This document shows, in pieces, positions 16,268 through 24,035 of a DNA stretch of 64,000 nt. Below the pieces are notes generated by a model, which saw nothing but the letters and a program-made list of their open reading frames with translations, had not been told where the DNA came from and made no database searches. Source of the DNA: a virus; the IMG/VR virus record IMGVR_UViG_3300025154_000006, positions 1-64,000 of that record, one strand, 5' to 3'. Numbering within the stretch: the first letter of the stretch is position 1; each line of letters opens with the position of its first letter. Made by a program: the position numbers and the translations under genes.

Positions 16268-16921
16268 ATGGAAAAAGACATCATCGTTGGTGAGATTATG
16301 GACACTCAGGTTTCGCCCGGGCAACTCAAGGCAATTAGTGCTTTGCGTACCGCGAAGATCCCGAAAGAACACATCAAGAAACATCCTGGCAAAGGAGGCA
16401 AAACTTTTAGTTTTGTTCCTCATACTATTGCCACGGATACTCTGAATAGCGCTTTGGGTATGAATTGGGATTGGGAAATTCTTGACTACAGTCTCTATCC
16501 AGACAATAGTGCCGTCGCCCGCGGGAAACTGACCGTTCATTGGACGGACCGGGACGGCAAAGAGCGAGAACGGAAAGTTACCGAAATGGGCGGCTTTGAT
16601 GGTAAGGGCGATAAGCCCACCGCGGCCTATGTTGTTCTGAGTGCCTGTAGTCGTGCCTTACTTCGCTGTATGCTTCGGATGTTCGGATATGGACGTGAAC
16701 TCTATCCAGACGACGAGGGCGGTCTTACTACTGAGCAAGCCTGGAATACTCTTGAGCAGTATGCCAAGACCAAGAAGGTGTCTAAAGAAGAGTTGGTCGC
16801 GGCTATCAAAACTAGTGGCATTACCAAAGATACTCTAGTTGATCGCTTTGAAGAAGCGTATGCCCTAGTACAGGCTATTCTTGACTCTAAAACCAAATCC
16901 GCCGTACCCTCTACTCTATAA
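16268..16921 (+). CDS. Rad52-like single-strand annealing protein, 217 aa
   Basis: Recombination mediator that pairs complementary single strands. KTFSFVPHTIATDTLNSALGMNWDWEIL near residues 45-70 is the Rad52/22-type beta-sheet core. KPTAAYVVLSACSRALLRC near 118-136 and FGYGRELYPDD near 140 complete the fold. The last ~65 residues are a helical tail. It could act with the PD-(D/E)XK exonuclease at 1351 in double-strand break repair or concatemer formation. It has its own promoter. Confidence 0.8.
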   Translation: MEKDIIVGEIMDTQVSPGQLKAISALRTAKIPKEHIKKHPGKGGKTFSFVPHTIATDTLNSALGMNWDWEILDYSLYPDNSAVARGKLTVHWTDRDGKERERKVTEMGGFDGKGDKPTAAYVVLSACSRALLRCMLRMFGYGRELYPDDEGGLTTEQAWNTLEQYAKTKKVSKEELVAAIKTSGITKDTLVDRFEEAYALVQAILDSKTKSAVPSTL

Positions 16922-16927
16922 TTTTTT

Positions 16928-17006
16928 TAAAGCCTCTTGCATTCGTGACGTTCTATATGATTATGGAACCAGGTCCCAGATGGCTTAGACGATGCAATGG
17001 GCTTTA
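16928..17006 (+). ncRNA. Candidate branched structured RNA
   Basis: TAAAGCC plus TTGCAT (16928-16934, 16937-16942) pair with ATGCAA plus GGCTTTA (16992-16997, 17000-17006) around a 2x2 internal loop. Inside is an 8-bp hairpin (16950-16957 with 16962-16969, loop TGAT) and room for a weaker second hairpin. It lies in the 116-nt gap between the Rad52-like gene and the next gene and is preceded by a T-run. It is not a tRNA: no T-arm is present. Confidence 0.35.
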
Positions 17007-17011
17007 GAACA

Positions 17012-17026
17012 GTTCGTAGTGCGAAC
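17012..17026. repeat. Dispersed palindrome, copy 6
   Basis: GTTCGTAGTGCGAAC, intergenic, overlapping the region just before the ribosome site of the 17038 gene. Confidence 0.85.
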
Positions 17027-17037
17027 ACGGAGACGAT

Positions 17038-17307
17038 ATGACCAATGCGATTGTCAAATGCAAACGGTGCAGCAAGTTTCTTCTGCCCCACACTAAGATG
17101 TGCGGAAATTGCGGTTGGACAAACAATACGCAATGGATGAGTAAAGATGTTACCACATCTGTCCGCATGGGTAAGTCTAGTGGCACATTACACAAGTATG
17201 TTATCAGAGACGGCGAAGTTGTAGAGTTGCTTCCGGCCAGAACGCACAGGCAAAGGCGAAAATTTGTCGCGGATATTAAGAATAGAAAAACTCAAAAAGT
17301 ACACTAA
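17038..17307 (+). CDS. Zinc-ribbon protein, 89 aa
   Basis: CKRCSK (residues ~8-13) and CGNCGW (~22-27) form an N-terminal ribbon; the C-terminus is basic (RTHRQRRKFVADIKNRK), consistent with nucleic-acid binding. Function unknown. Confidence 0.65.
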   Translation: MTNAIVKCKRCSKFLLPHTKMCGNCGWTNNTQWMSKDVTTSVRMGKSSGTLHKYVIRDGEVVELLPARTHRQRRKFVADIKNRKTQKVH

Positions 17308-17316
17308 GGAGAAAAC

Positions 17317-17518
17317 ATGAATATCAAATTGCTTGCAAAACTCAATATGGCCATGGAAAAGTTTGTTAAAACAGAATGCGATTCTAATATGGCAAGAACT
17401 AAATGTATGGAATCCTCCTAATCTCGCTAAGTTTATGGCAGCTGCTGCGGCGGCTGTTTTTGATATAAGTATAGAATCTAGTGACTTTACAGAAAACAAC
17501 CTAAGTATATCTTCTTAG
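17317..17518 (+). pseudogene. Small gene with a frameshift (~66 codons)
   Basis: ATG 17317 (MNIKLLAKLNMAMEKF), behind AAGGAG, stops at TAA 17419-17421. A second frame continues as NVWNPPNLAKFMAAAAAAVF and DISIESSDF to a TAG, without a start of its own. One base gained near 17350-17405 explains this. The stop touches a palindrome copy. Confidence 0.5.
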
Positions 17519-17532
17519 TTCGCATTACGAAC
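17518..17532. repeat. Dispersed palindrome, copy 7
   Basis: GTTCGCATTACGAAC, starting at the last base of the preceding stop codon and 23 nt before the ASCH-like gene. Confidence 0.85.
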
Positions 17533-17554
17533 ACAGCAGATAGGAGAAAGTACC

Positions 17555-17935
17555 ATGCCATTACTTCCAATTATGCACGAGTTCGTTCCGATGATCGAAT
17601 CTGGGAGGAAATTTCATACAATCCGTAAAGAGAGAAAACACCCATTCAAAGTAGGGCAATCTCTCTTCTTGTATACCGATTCTCGTACGCCCAGGGCAAA
17701 ATTCCAGTTCGAGAAGCCACTTAATTACATCTACCGCGTATCGGTTGACCCAGAGTTGCTTACAGTGCTTCTAGAAGGCAATCCCATGTCTATGCGACAA
17801 ATCAAAGACTTGGCTTGGCACGATGGCTTTGATGATCATTTTGCCTTCTTTAGGTTCTTTGAAAGGTATTCTCTAGACATTTGTAAGACAGATTTAAGAT
17901 TATTGTGTTGGGAATTTCCATCTTATCTATTCTAG
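17555..17935 (+). CDS. ASCH-domain-like protein, 126 aa
   Basis: The N-terminus FVPMIESGRKFHTIRKERKHPFKVGQSLFLY is the ASCH beta-barrel pattern (G-x-K-x-x-T-I-R followed by K-x-G). DLAWHDGFDDHFAFFRFF near residue 87 fits the second conserved part. ASCH proteins bind RNA or modified nucleosides. It lies just upstream of an RNA ligase gene, so an RNA-related role is reasonable. Confidence 0.65.
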   Translation: MPLLPIMHEFVPMIESGRKFHTIRKERKHPFKVGQSLFLYTDSRTPRAKFQFEKPLNYIYRVSVDPELLTVLLEGNPMSMRQIKDLAWHDGFDDHFAFFRFFERYSLDICKTDLRLLCWEFPSYLF

Positions 17936-17943
17936 GAGACAAA

Positions 17944-18951
17944 ATGAATAACGTTTGCTATATAGGCCAAATAAAAGAAGTCAAGCCCATTGAACTTGCT
18001 GATCGTCTGGAAAGTGCCGTTGTTTTCTGTGGCGATGGCGGGACATGGGAAGGTGTGGTTGAAAAATGGCGTTGGCAACTCGGAGAAATGTGTGTTGTCT
18101 TTCTTTAAGACGCCCTAGTTCCTGCCATTCCGGGACTTGAGTTCATGGATAAGAGTAAGCGCCGCGTCAAAATGGCTCGTTTCCGCGGTGCGCCAAGCGA
18201 ATGCGTGATCTTCAATTGTATTGCTACTGGCAATGTTGGCGATGAGGTAAGTGAACAACTTGGAGTTACTAAGTACGAGAAGCCTATTCCCGTAGAGATG
18301 CAAGGGCAGGCTAAGGGCAACTTCCCGTTATTTATCCCAAAGACAAGTGAACAAAATTACCAAGCGGCACCAGTCATTGTTGAGTATCTAGGGACCGTTC
18401 CATTCTATGTTACTCTAAAGGTAGATGGGATTAGCGGTACTGCTTATCGTTATTTTGGAGAATTTGGCGTTTGTTCTCGTACTCTGGAACTCAAAGACCA
18501 GTTTCCATTCTGGAAGAAAAATCTTGATTATCCGGGTAATATCTATTGGCGTATGGCTAAAAAGTACGATCTTGAAAACAAGATCCCGGAGGGTTTCGCC
18601 ATTCAGTTTGAAGTCTACGGAGAGGGTATTGGCGTTCCAAAGAACCCGCTTGGGATCAAAGGACATGAGATTATCGTCTTCAATCTCTACAACATTGCCA
18701 AACATGAGTACGAGAGTTATCAGACACTCAAAGATTTCTGTTCGCAGTACGAACTTCCCTTTCCGCAAGAAGTTGATCCGTTGTCTATTCCTCAAATGGA
18801 AACCAATGATGATTGGCGTAAGTTCGTAGAAACCCTCAAATACTCTAATGGCAAACCCGTTGAGGGTATTGTTGTTCGTCCTCTTGTAGAACATAGGGCT
18901 GGAAATCATCGCTGTAGTATGAAGGTACTCAACTTGAGCCATAAGGACTAA
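17944..18951 (+). pseudogene. RNA ligase (DRB0094-like) split by an in-frame TAA
   Basis: The same frame runs from ATG 17944 to 18951, interrupted only by TAA at 18106-18108. The N-terminal 54 residues (IKEVKPIELADRLESAVV, WQLGEMCVVF) form the OB-like start of this ligase family. After the stop the frame continues DALVPAIPGLEFMDKSKRR, then the nucleotidyltransferase motif KVDG near 18420 and GIVVRPLVEHR near 18870. An ATG at 18145 could restart translation to give a 268-residue catalytic part. RNA ligases of this type repair cleaved tRNA. Whether activity survives is unknown. Confidence 0.75.
18740..18754. repeat. Dispersed palindrome, copy 8
   Basis: GTTCGCAGTACGAAC, within the RNA ligase coding frame. 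Confidence 0.85.
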
Positions 18952-18955
18952 TCAA

Positions 18956-19141
18956 ATGCTAAATCAAATTGATAATATTCGTCGTTTCCCGGAAGGTTTT
19001 ATCAAGTTTTGCACTTTTCACTCTATTGTAGAAATAGAGAAATGGGCACAAAAACAAGAATGCTGGTACTTTCAACAGATTGCCTATAAACAAGAGACCT
19101 ATCTTGCGGCAATCAAAACAATTCAGACAACAGGAGAATAA
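18956..19141 (+). CDS. Hypothetical protein, 61 aa
   Basis: Helical, soluble; no motif recognised. Ends two bases before the next start. AGGAG-type site is weak. Confidence 0.5.
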   Translation: MLNQIDNIRRFPEGFIKFCTFHSIVEIEKWAQKQECWYFQQIAYKQETYLAAIKTIQTTGE

Positions 19142-19143
19142 TC

Positions 19144-19503
19144 ATGGACATTAAAGAGATCAAAATCAAGAAGGCCGCTTTTGAAGATTTTGGATTAGAA
19201 TTGTCGAGATTTAGTTCGCGATCCGATTATTTTGGTTTGTTTTATAGAGCAGACTATTCAGGAAGATATTCAAGATTTATCTTCTGTAGAGAAGTTTGGG
19301 AAATTGAACAACTTGTAAAAGTCATCGAAGCACTTACGGACTTTTCGTGGGATCCTGCGAACGCAATGTACGGGAATTACTTTAGACCTGAGCAAGCAAA
19401 GTATTATAGAGAACAGGATCAAAAGCGACTTGATAGGCAAATTGTCAGTAGTGGTAAATGGCAAGGTGACGAAAGAGACGAAACAAGGGCGGTGCGAAAA
19501 TGA
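19144..19503 (+). CDS. Hypothetical protein, 119 aa
   Basis: Rich in Tyr, Phe and Arg (FSSRSDYFGLFYRADYSGRY), then a charged helical tail. Good AGGAG site. Overlaps the following frameshifted gene by four bases. Confidence 0.6.
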   Translation: MDIKEIKIKKAAFEDFGLELSRFSSRSDYFGLFYRADYSGRYSRFIFCREVWEIEQLVKVIEALTDFSWDPANAMYGNYFRPEQAKYYREQDQKRLDRQIVSSGKWQGDERDETRAVRK

Positions 19504-19630
19504 CTATAAATCTAGATTTTGATTTGCTGGCAGACGCTTTTCAGAATGCCAACATTTTGTGATCAATGAAGTAAGCTGTTATCAAGAGGGCTGGATGAAC
19601 GGACAAAAGCGAATTGTGAAGTTGGCATAA
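19500..19630 (+). pseudogene. Small gene with a frameshift (~43 codons)
   Basis: ATG 19500 reads MTINLDFDLLADAFQNAN, then TGA. The neighbouring frame continues HFVINEVSCYQEGWMNGQ to TAA 19628-19630, followed by a normal ribosome site for the next gene. A one-base indel in or near the T-run at about 19555 explains it. Confidence 0.5.
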
Positions 19631-19646
19631 CTAAAGGAGAGATAAC

Positions 19647-19811
19647 ATGGAAGAACAACCGATTTGCGAATGGCACGCTATTGATGTTGTTGGTGGAGAA
19701 GCCTGGGTATGGGCATCTACTCGGGAAGATGCTATTCAACAGGCTAGCGCAGTTCCCGGAATTATAGAAATTGAGTATTGCGAACGGGTATATAATGAAA
19801 AATCCGCTTAG
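19647..19811 (+). CDS. Hypothetical protein, 54 aa
   Basis: Reads MEEQPICEWHAIDVVGGEAW behind AGGAG. A compact beta-like protein with ASTREDAIQQA, a pattern seen in small phage proteins. Its end overlaps the next gene by 17 bases. Confidence 0.55.
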   Translation: MEEQPICEWHAIDVVGGEAWVWASTREDAIQQASAVPGIIEIEYCERVYNEKSA

Positions 19812-20184
19812 ACATTATCACACATGGTCAGAAATAGTGATCGGCCATGGACTTGCTGCAAAGTTACGCATTTGCAAATGTGGCTATCAAGAAACATTTC
19901 TTTTTGACCGAACCAAACACGCCTTTGTATGGACGCCGGGCAATTTCTTAGAAGATTATACAAGTCACATATTTGTTGTTGCTGGAACATACGAAACTTG
20001 GCTAAAATCTGTACAGTTTCTAAATGATACTTTCAAAGATACAGAAGTTCGACGAATAGAAGGAGAATATGATCTCAACGAAATGTTGAAATTGATCGTT
20101 CCAAGGATATATCTTACAGAGGACTGGTTCGAGAGTGATTTAATTTCAAATCCGAAACTTAGGGTCATACTTATGTATCGTTAG
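19795..20184 (+). CDS. Hypothetical protein, 129 aa
   Basis: Start taken at ATG 19795 (MKNPLRHYHTW). A CKCGYQE pair suggests half a zinc site. No family recognised. Confidence 0.55.
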   Translation: MKNPLRHYHTWSEIVIGHGLAAKLRICKCGYQETFLFDRTKHAFVWTPGNFLEDYTSHIFVVAGTYETWLKSVQFLNDTFKDTEVRRIEGEYDLNEMLKLIVPRIYLTEDWFESDLISNPKLRVILMYR

Positions 20185-20196
20185 GAGAGAAAACAA

Positions 20197-20481
20197 ATGA
20201 GAGGCATGCATTATTGCAAGAAACACAAAAGTAATTATTTCGATGGCGACGGTTGTCTAGATTGTTATTTTGAAAGGCTAGATAAAAAGGCCGCCACTAT
20301 GTCGTTGCCAGACCGACTAGAAGACGAAGAACTCTATATCGATGCCGGTGACGAGGCCGCAGTTAAACTTAGACAACACTATGACTTTGTAGACACTATT
20401 CTTGGTCGTGTTTCTGCTGGCGATACGTTTATTCCGTTGTGGGTTTTTCAAAAAGCACAAACATTACAGAAAACGAGGTAA
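20197..20481 (+). CDS. Zinc-knuckle hypothetical protein, 94 aa
   Basis: MHYCKKHK and GCLDCYFERL give a C-x2-H...C-x2-C site at the N-terminus, followed by an acidic helical part. Good AGGAG site. Function unknown. Confidence 0.6.
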   Translation: MRGMHYCKKHKSNYFDGDGCLDCYFERLDKKAATMSLPDRLEDEELYIDAGDEAAVKLRQHYDFVDTILGRVSAGDTFIPLWVFQKAQTLQKTR

Positions 20482-20485
20482 GATA

Positions 20486-20782
20486 ATGGCAGAACAAGTT
20501 TACGGTGCCGAATGGTGGGATAAAAAGAAAAGGCGGTGGGGCAAATCTCTGCGCCTGCAATTTTCTGATGATCTTTTTCGTGGCGATGACGAGTATTGGA
20601 CATGTTTATGCGGCGGAATTGGCGACAAGTGGGGTGTTCAAACATTAAGAAGTTTGGCGCTACTTGGTGCGGCTGTAGTACTTGCGCATGAAGGCGAGAT
20701 AGATTCTGGGATATTGCCACATTGTGTTCCAGCGCATATTCGCAACAAAATCAAAGAATTGTTGCCAGACGAGAAAGAATGA
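20486..20782 (+). CDS. Hypothetical protein, 98 aa
   Basis: Start taken at ATG 20486 (MAEQVYGAEWW). Tryptophan-rich N-terminal half, helical C-terminus. Overlaps the next gene by four bases. Confidence 0.55.
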   Translation: MAEQVYGAEWWDKKKRRWGKSLRLQFSDDLFRGDDEYWTCLCGGIGDKWGVQTLRSLALLGAAVVLAHEGEIDSGILPHCVPAHIRNKIKELLPDEKE

Positions 20783-21030
20783 TCTGCCCAATCTGCAAAG
20801 TTAACAACATCACCAAATCCATTAATCAATTTGGTGGCAGGATACCCATTTGTGGGTCCTGCCACCAGGAGGGATTAGAGTGGGCTACGGAAGATCCGTT
20901 TCTGATGAGAGAACTTGAACACGGATTTTCGCTTGACGAAGCGCTAAAGACTTATCACTGGTCTTTGCCACCAGACAACGATGATGAGTTTGTGAATTTC
21001 GTGTGGCAAATACACTTTGCGATTGATTAG
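20779..21030 (+). CDS. Zinc-ribbon protein, 83 aa
   Basis: Start taken at ATG 20779; CPICKV and CGSCHQ form a ribbon, then an acidic helical part. Last gene of the left plus-strand block; its stop overlaps the stop of the converging exonuclease gene. Confidence 0.6.
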   Translation: MICPICKVNNITKSINQFGGRIPICGSCHQEGLEWATEDPFLMRELEHGFSLDEALKTYHWSLPPDNDDEFVNFVWQIHFAID

Positions 21031-21926
21031 GTTGCTCGTATCGAGACTTTCTTGATATTGCTTTCTTTGGTGGTTCCTCTGCCGGTGGCGCCACAAGAGG
21101 AACACCGAAAACCGCTCCACAAGCCTTGAGGTGTTTGATATTGCACGGACCAAGAAAGATTATCGCTTTCGCATTTCGGACACATATCTTTATCATGCTC
21201 TGTGAAAATGTTGAGATTGGGATGACCTGGTATCCACGGAAGAAATCTTAGATAGACATCCTCAAGCAATGGCGCAACGTCCCGTTTGCAGTATTTGAGC
21301 ATTTTCTCCAACCCGTCTTTACTTCCCTCGGCACAGACGTCCCAATCTTCAATGGTCATCTTTGTTTTTCCACCAATCCCAAGAACGGTCTTTCCTAATT
21401 CGTCTAAGCTATTTGAGGTAAATGCAAACTTCTCTCTCGCAACCTTGAGGGTATCTACGATAGAATAAAATGATGGGGGCGGATAGTTATATTTGAGAAA
21501 CTTTGTGTTTAGGCGCTTAAAATCAAACTCGCGACCATTTTGTGTAATAATTATATCGGCTTGATCCATTAGTTTCCATATTCCGCTAAGTATACTTCCC
21601 TCTTCTCTTGCAATTGCTTCTTTCGGAGTAACAATTTCTCCCATTATTTCTGGTTCAAACAACCACTTTGCCGCCCAACAGAGAATTGACCAGTCTTTGA
21701 CTATACGGTTTGGTTGAATATATTCTGTTTTTAGGCTCCAAATACCGCGTACTTCCATATACAGGGTTTCTATATCAAGCAATAGTATCTTGGCAGTTCT
21801 TGGGTGGCGGGATTCCAGGCTTTGATATTTATGACATTTTGGACACTGATATTGTTCTTTATTGGTTAAATCTCTGGGGTTTCTTCGTTTCCACAACGTT
21901 ATATGTTCGCAGTATTTACACTTCAT
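21027..21926 (-). CDS. DEDD 3'-5' exonuclease (RNase H fold), 299 aa
   Basis: Likely a DNA exonuclease of the DnaQ/YprB type. A CKYC...CPKCHK ribbon is followed by ILLLDIETLYMEV near residue 50 (first D and E), then IITQNGREFDFKRLNTKFL near 126 (second D), and YCKRDVAPLLEDVY near 218 (last D). A second ribbon (CPKCESD, CSSCGATG) is near the C-terminus. No polymerase domain is attached, so it may proofread for a separate polymerase or trim ends. It is the only minus-strand gene left of 22 kb and converges on the plus-strand block. Confidence 0.8.
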   Translation of the reverse strand: MKCKYCEHITLWKRRNPRDLTNKEQYQCPKCHKYQSLESRHPRTAKILLLDIETLYMEVRGIWSLKTEYIQPNRIVKDWSILCWAAKWLFEPEIMGEIVTPKEAIAREEGSILSGIWKLMDQADIIITQNGREFDFKRLNTKFLKYNYPPPSFYSIVDTLKVAREKFAFTSNSLDELGKTVLGIGGKTKMTIEDWDVCAEGSKDGLEKMLKYCKRDVAPLLEDVYLRFLPWIPGHPNLNIFTEHDKDMCPKCESDNLSWSVQYQTPQGLWSGFRCSSCGATGRGTTKESNIKKVSIRAT

Positions 21927-21951
21927 GCTTTCCTCTCTTGTCTACAAAGAA

Positions 21952-21980
21952 ACAGGGATGGTAAAAACTACCATCCCTGT
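21952..21980 (-). terminator. Terminator of the late operon
   Basis: 12-bp perfect stem (21952-21963 with 21969-21980). Read on the minus strand it has a T-rich loop and is followed by TTTCTTTG. It lies between the holin-like gene and the exonuclease and probably ends late transcription. Confidence 0.65.
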
Positions 21981-22020
21981 CAACGATATTGATTTGTGCA
22001 TGATACGGTTCAAGAAACGA

Positions 22021-22392
22021 TTAATCAATGCCGTTTTCGGTAAGCGAATAGCCAAGTAACGGACTATTGGTTTCAATTCCAGCATTGTGCATTGCGGGAC
22101 CTACAAACAATTCGGCGGCCTGGCCCAGAATAATTGTGGCAATGCGCAAAAGCGTTGTCAGCGTTTCGTCCATTATAGGAAAACTTGTAGACGGTGACAG
22201 AAAGAAGAAGATTGAAAAACCGACCATGCCAAGCAGGTTGATGGTACTAGCCCACCGTAAAGAAGTGCCATCTTTAACCAATCCGGGAATACGTTTGAGA
22301 AGATCAACAATTAGCGGGACCAGTACAGGAATTGACGCATTTCCCAGAAACCAGAGAAGAATTGAAAGTAGAAAATTGAGATCGAGTTCCAT
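22021..22392 (-). CDS. Holin-like membrane protein, 123 aa
   Basis: Three hydrophobic segments (residues ~5-30, ~48-66, ~80-100) and a short soluble end. Size, topology and position in the lysis region support a holin that would permeabilise the inner membrane. No family-specific signature, so alternatives remain. Confidence 0.55.
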   Translation of the reverse strand: MELDLNFLLSILLWFLGNASIPVLVPLIVDLLKRIPGLVKDGTSLRWASTINLLGMVGFSIFFFLSPSTSFPIMDETLTTLLRIATIILGQAAELFVGPAMHNAGIETNSPLLGYSLTENGID

Positions 22393-22412
22393 TTGATTAC
22401 TCCTATATTCTG

Positions 22413-22418
22413 ATTATA
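22413..22418 (-). promoter_or_regulatory. Possible -10 element for the holin-like gene
   Basis: TATAAT on the minus strand, 21 nt upstream of the holin-like start. No convincing -35. May give extra late expression of the lysis gene. Confidence 0.3.
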
Positions 22419-22436
22419 CTACACTTTAGGGCAGAT

Positions 22437-22880
22437 TTACTTTGGTATAAAATTTAGATACAGGGTAATTGACAAACCTATACAGTTGAAAATAAAGCCA
22501 ACAATAAACACAATGATACCAACTGTAGTCGCAACTACCCATTGCTGGCGCGTTTGATCAGAAGAGCCGCGAAGAACGCCTCCGCTGGTTGCGCTTAGGA
22601 TTTTGCTTATTTCGTGTATGGCATTATCGTCTCTTTCAATTTTATTTTCAATTTCTTGAATTTTGTTTGAATACATGTTTTGAGAAACGGTTTCGGCCAC
22701 CAAATTGTTATGGTGTTTGTCATATTCCGCTTGGGCATTTTGGGCCTTATCCAACGCCCGCTCTTGTGCGGTAAATCTCTCTGTGTATCGTTTTTCTCTT
22801 TCCGTTTCGAGTTCGCGGAAAATCTCAAACTCGCGGAAAGTAAGATATTCCGTTTTTATATCGTTTTCGTCTTTATTCAT
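22437..22880 (-). CDS. Coiled-coil protein with C-terminal membrane anchor, 147 aa
   Basis: About 100 residues of charged coiled coil (REFEIFRELETEREKRYTER), then one membrane segment (VVATTVGIIVFIVGFIF). This topology is common in phage lysis cassettes and could be a holin partner or spanin-like protein. Function is inferred from position. Confidence 0.5.
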   Translation of the reverse strand: MNKDENDIKTEYLTFREFEIFRELETEREKRYTERFTAQERALDKAQNAQAEYDKHHNNLVAETVSQNMYSNKIQEIENKIERDDNAIHEISKILSATSGGVLRGSSDQTRQQWVVATTVGIIVFIVGFIFNCIGLSITLYLNFIPK

Positions 22881-22894
22881 GGTTTCTGCCTCCG

Positions 22895-22909
22895 GTTCGC
22901 AGTACGAAC
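22895..22909. repeat. Dispersed palindrome, copy 9
   Basis: GTTCGCAGTACGAAC, intergenic, ending one base from the stop of the 22911 gene. Confidence 0.85.
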
Positions 22910-22910
22910 A

Positions 22911-23327
22911 TTATGGTCCTTTGACAAGAACCAGGTTCTTGCTTACCGCAATCCAGAATCCAACCAGGGCAAGGATTACCGTAGTTATTAATGACGGAAG
23001 AATTTTGTCAACGATATACTTTATAACCCCGGTAAACGGGTCCGACCTAATGTCCAGATCTTTCTTTGTGAGCATTTCTTCGCGAAGAGCATTAATGTTT
23101 GATACTGTTTGCCGTTGTTTCCATACAAGTCCGTTTTCCACATCTCCATTACCAATGACTATTTTTTTCAACATAAGAACTGCATTCTCCAGGTCATCAG
23201 ACCTATTCTTTTCAATGTCACAAAACGGGAAGGACTGAATCCTCGAGAATGCTACTGAAATAGCGTCTTCGATCACTTTTGTTAGGCGGGTTTCTTCGTT
23301 GATTTGCTTTTGTGTTAATGCTGCCAT
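22911..23327 (-). CDS. Helical protein with C-terminal membrane anchor, 138 aa
   Basis: Helical body and one membrane segment near the end (ILPSLITTVILALVGFWIAV). Second anchored protein in the lysis region; may act with its neighbours. No family recognised. Confidence 0.5.
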   Translation of the reverse strand: MAALTQKQINEETRLTKVIEDAISVAFSRIQSFPFCDIEKNRSDDLENAVLMLKKIVIGNGDVENGLVWKQRQTVSNINALREEMLTKKDLDIRSDPFTGVIKYIVDKILPSLITTVILALVGFWIAVSKNLVLVKGP

Positions 23328-23330
23328 TTT

Positions 23331-24035
23331 TTACTCCGAGTAGGGAATTATTGCAGAAGTTCTTATTGTATTTATTTTACAGTGAAATCCATCAATTATC
23401 GCCGTTTTGCCACTATTGGAAAATAACGGAGTTCCGAAATTGTAGTCCCATGGACTGGTCGAGCCGTCTGGGTGAACATCCCAAGCGGTGTGCCATAACC
23501 ACCGAGGTAACGCAACTGCGAGAGTTTTTGCTTGCGATATAGTTAACGTAGTAAGATAATCATAATCCAGACACCAAATTTTCAAGCTTTCTTTGCCGTT
23601 AACGTATACCGTTTTTGGATCTGCTATTCTGAAAATGTTTTCGCCAGGACAAGTAACGCCCTCCGAACGCATCGGCTCGGCGGTTATGTTTGTCCCAAGG
23701 ATGAACGATCGCTTCGTAAAGCTTCCAAACTTGTTGGTAAATGCCCCGTTGTCACGCATCTTTGACCGCCAATACGTCAGACTTTCCCCGCTTGCTACAA
23801 ACGATGGGTGACGCCGCGCCCACGACCAATACCATAACCATTCAACGGGTTCAACCAGTGAGTACGCCTCGCCGTTACCGAGCTTTACGACCTCGGGAAC
23901 ATCATCGTTCGGATCGCGTGATTTATATCCATATTCAATACGTTCTCGATCATGCAAACCGATGTAATAGATCTCGGGCGCAGACGGAATTTGATCGGTA
24001 GACACAGAAAGATACAGGTTTATATTGGTAATCAT
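23331..24035 (-). CDS. Hypothetical virion or lysis-region protein, 234 aa
   Basis: Beta-rich and full of aromatic residues (WLWYWSWARRHPSF), with no membrane segment and no recognised domain. Overlaps the end of the endolysin gene by four bases. Could be a minor tail or lysis-accessory protein. Confidence 0.5.
   Translation of the reverse strand: MITNINLYLSVSTDQIPSAPEIYYIGLHDRERIEYGYKSRDPNDDVPEVVKLGNGEAYSLVEPVEWLWYWSWARRHPSFVASGESLTYWRSKMRDNGAFTNKFGSFTKRSFILGTNITAEPMRSEGVTCPGENIFRIADPKTVYVNGKESLKIWCLDYDYLTTLTISQAKTLAVALPRWLWHTAWDVHPDGSTSPWDYNFGTPLFSNSGKTAIIDGFHCKINTIRTSAIIPYSE

Noticed and set aside
16928-17006. tRNA gene with TAAAGCC/GGCTTTA acceptor-like ends
   Set aside because: No T-arm with a GTTC-type loop and no anticodon arm of the right size could be placed.
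1121-18108. A recoded genetic code (TAG or TAA read as an amino acid) to explain in-frame stops
   Set aside because: TAG, TAA and TGA each end many other genes at positions followed at once by ribosome sites and starts (for example TAG at 2927-2929, TAA at 5758-5760), so none is globally reassigned.
21027-21926. DNA polymerase gene suggested by the DEDD exonuclease motifs
   Set aside because: The protein has only 299 residues, with no palm or fingers motifs; only the exonuclease fold is supported.
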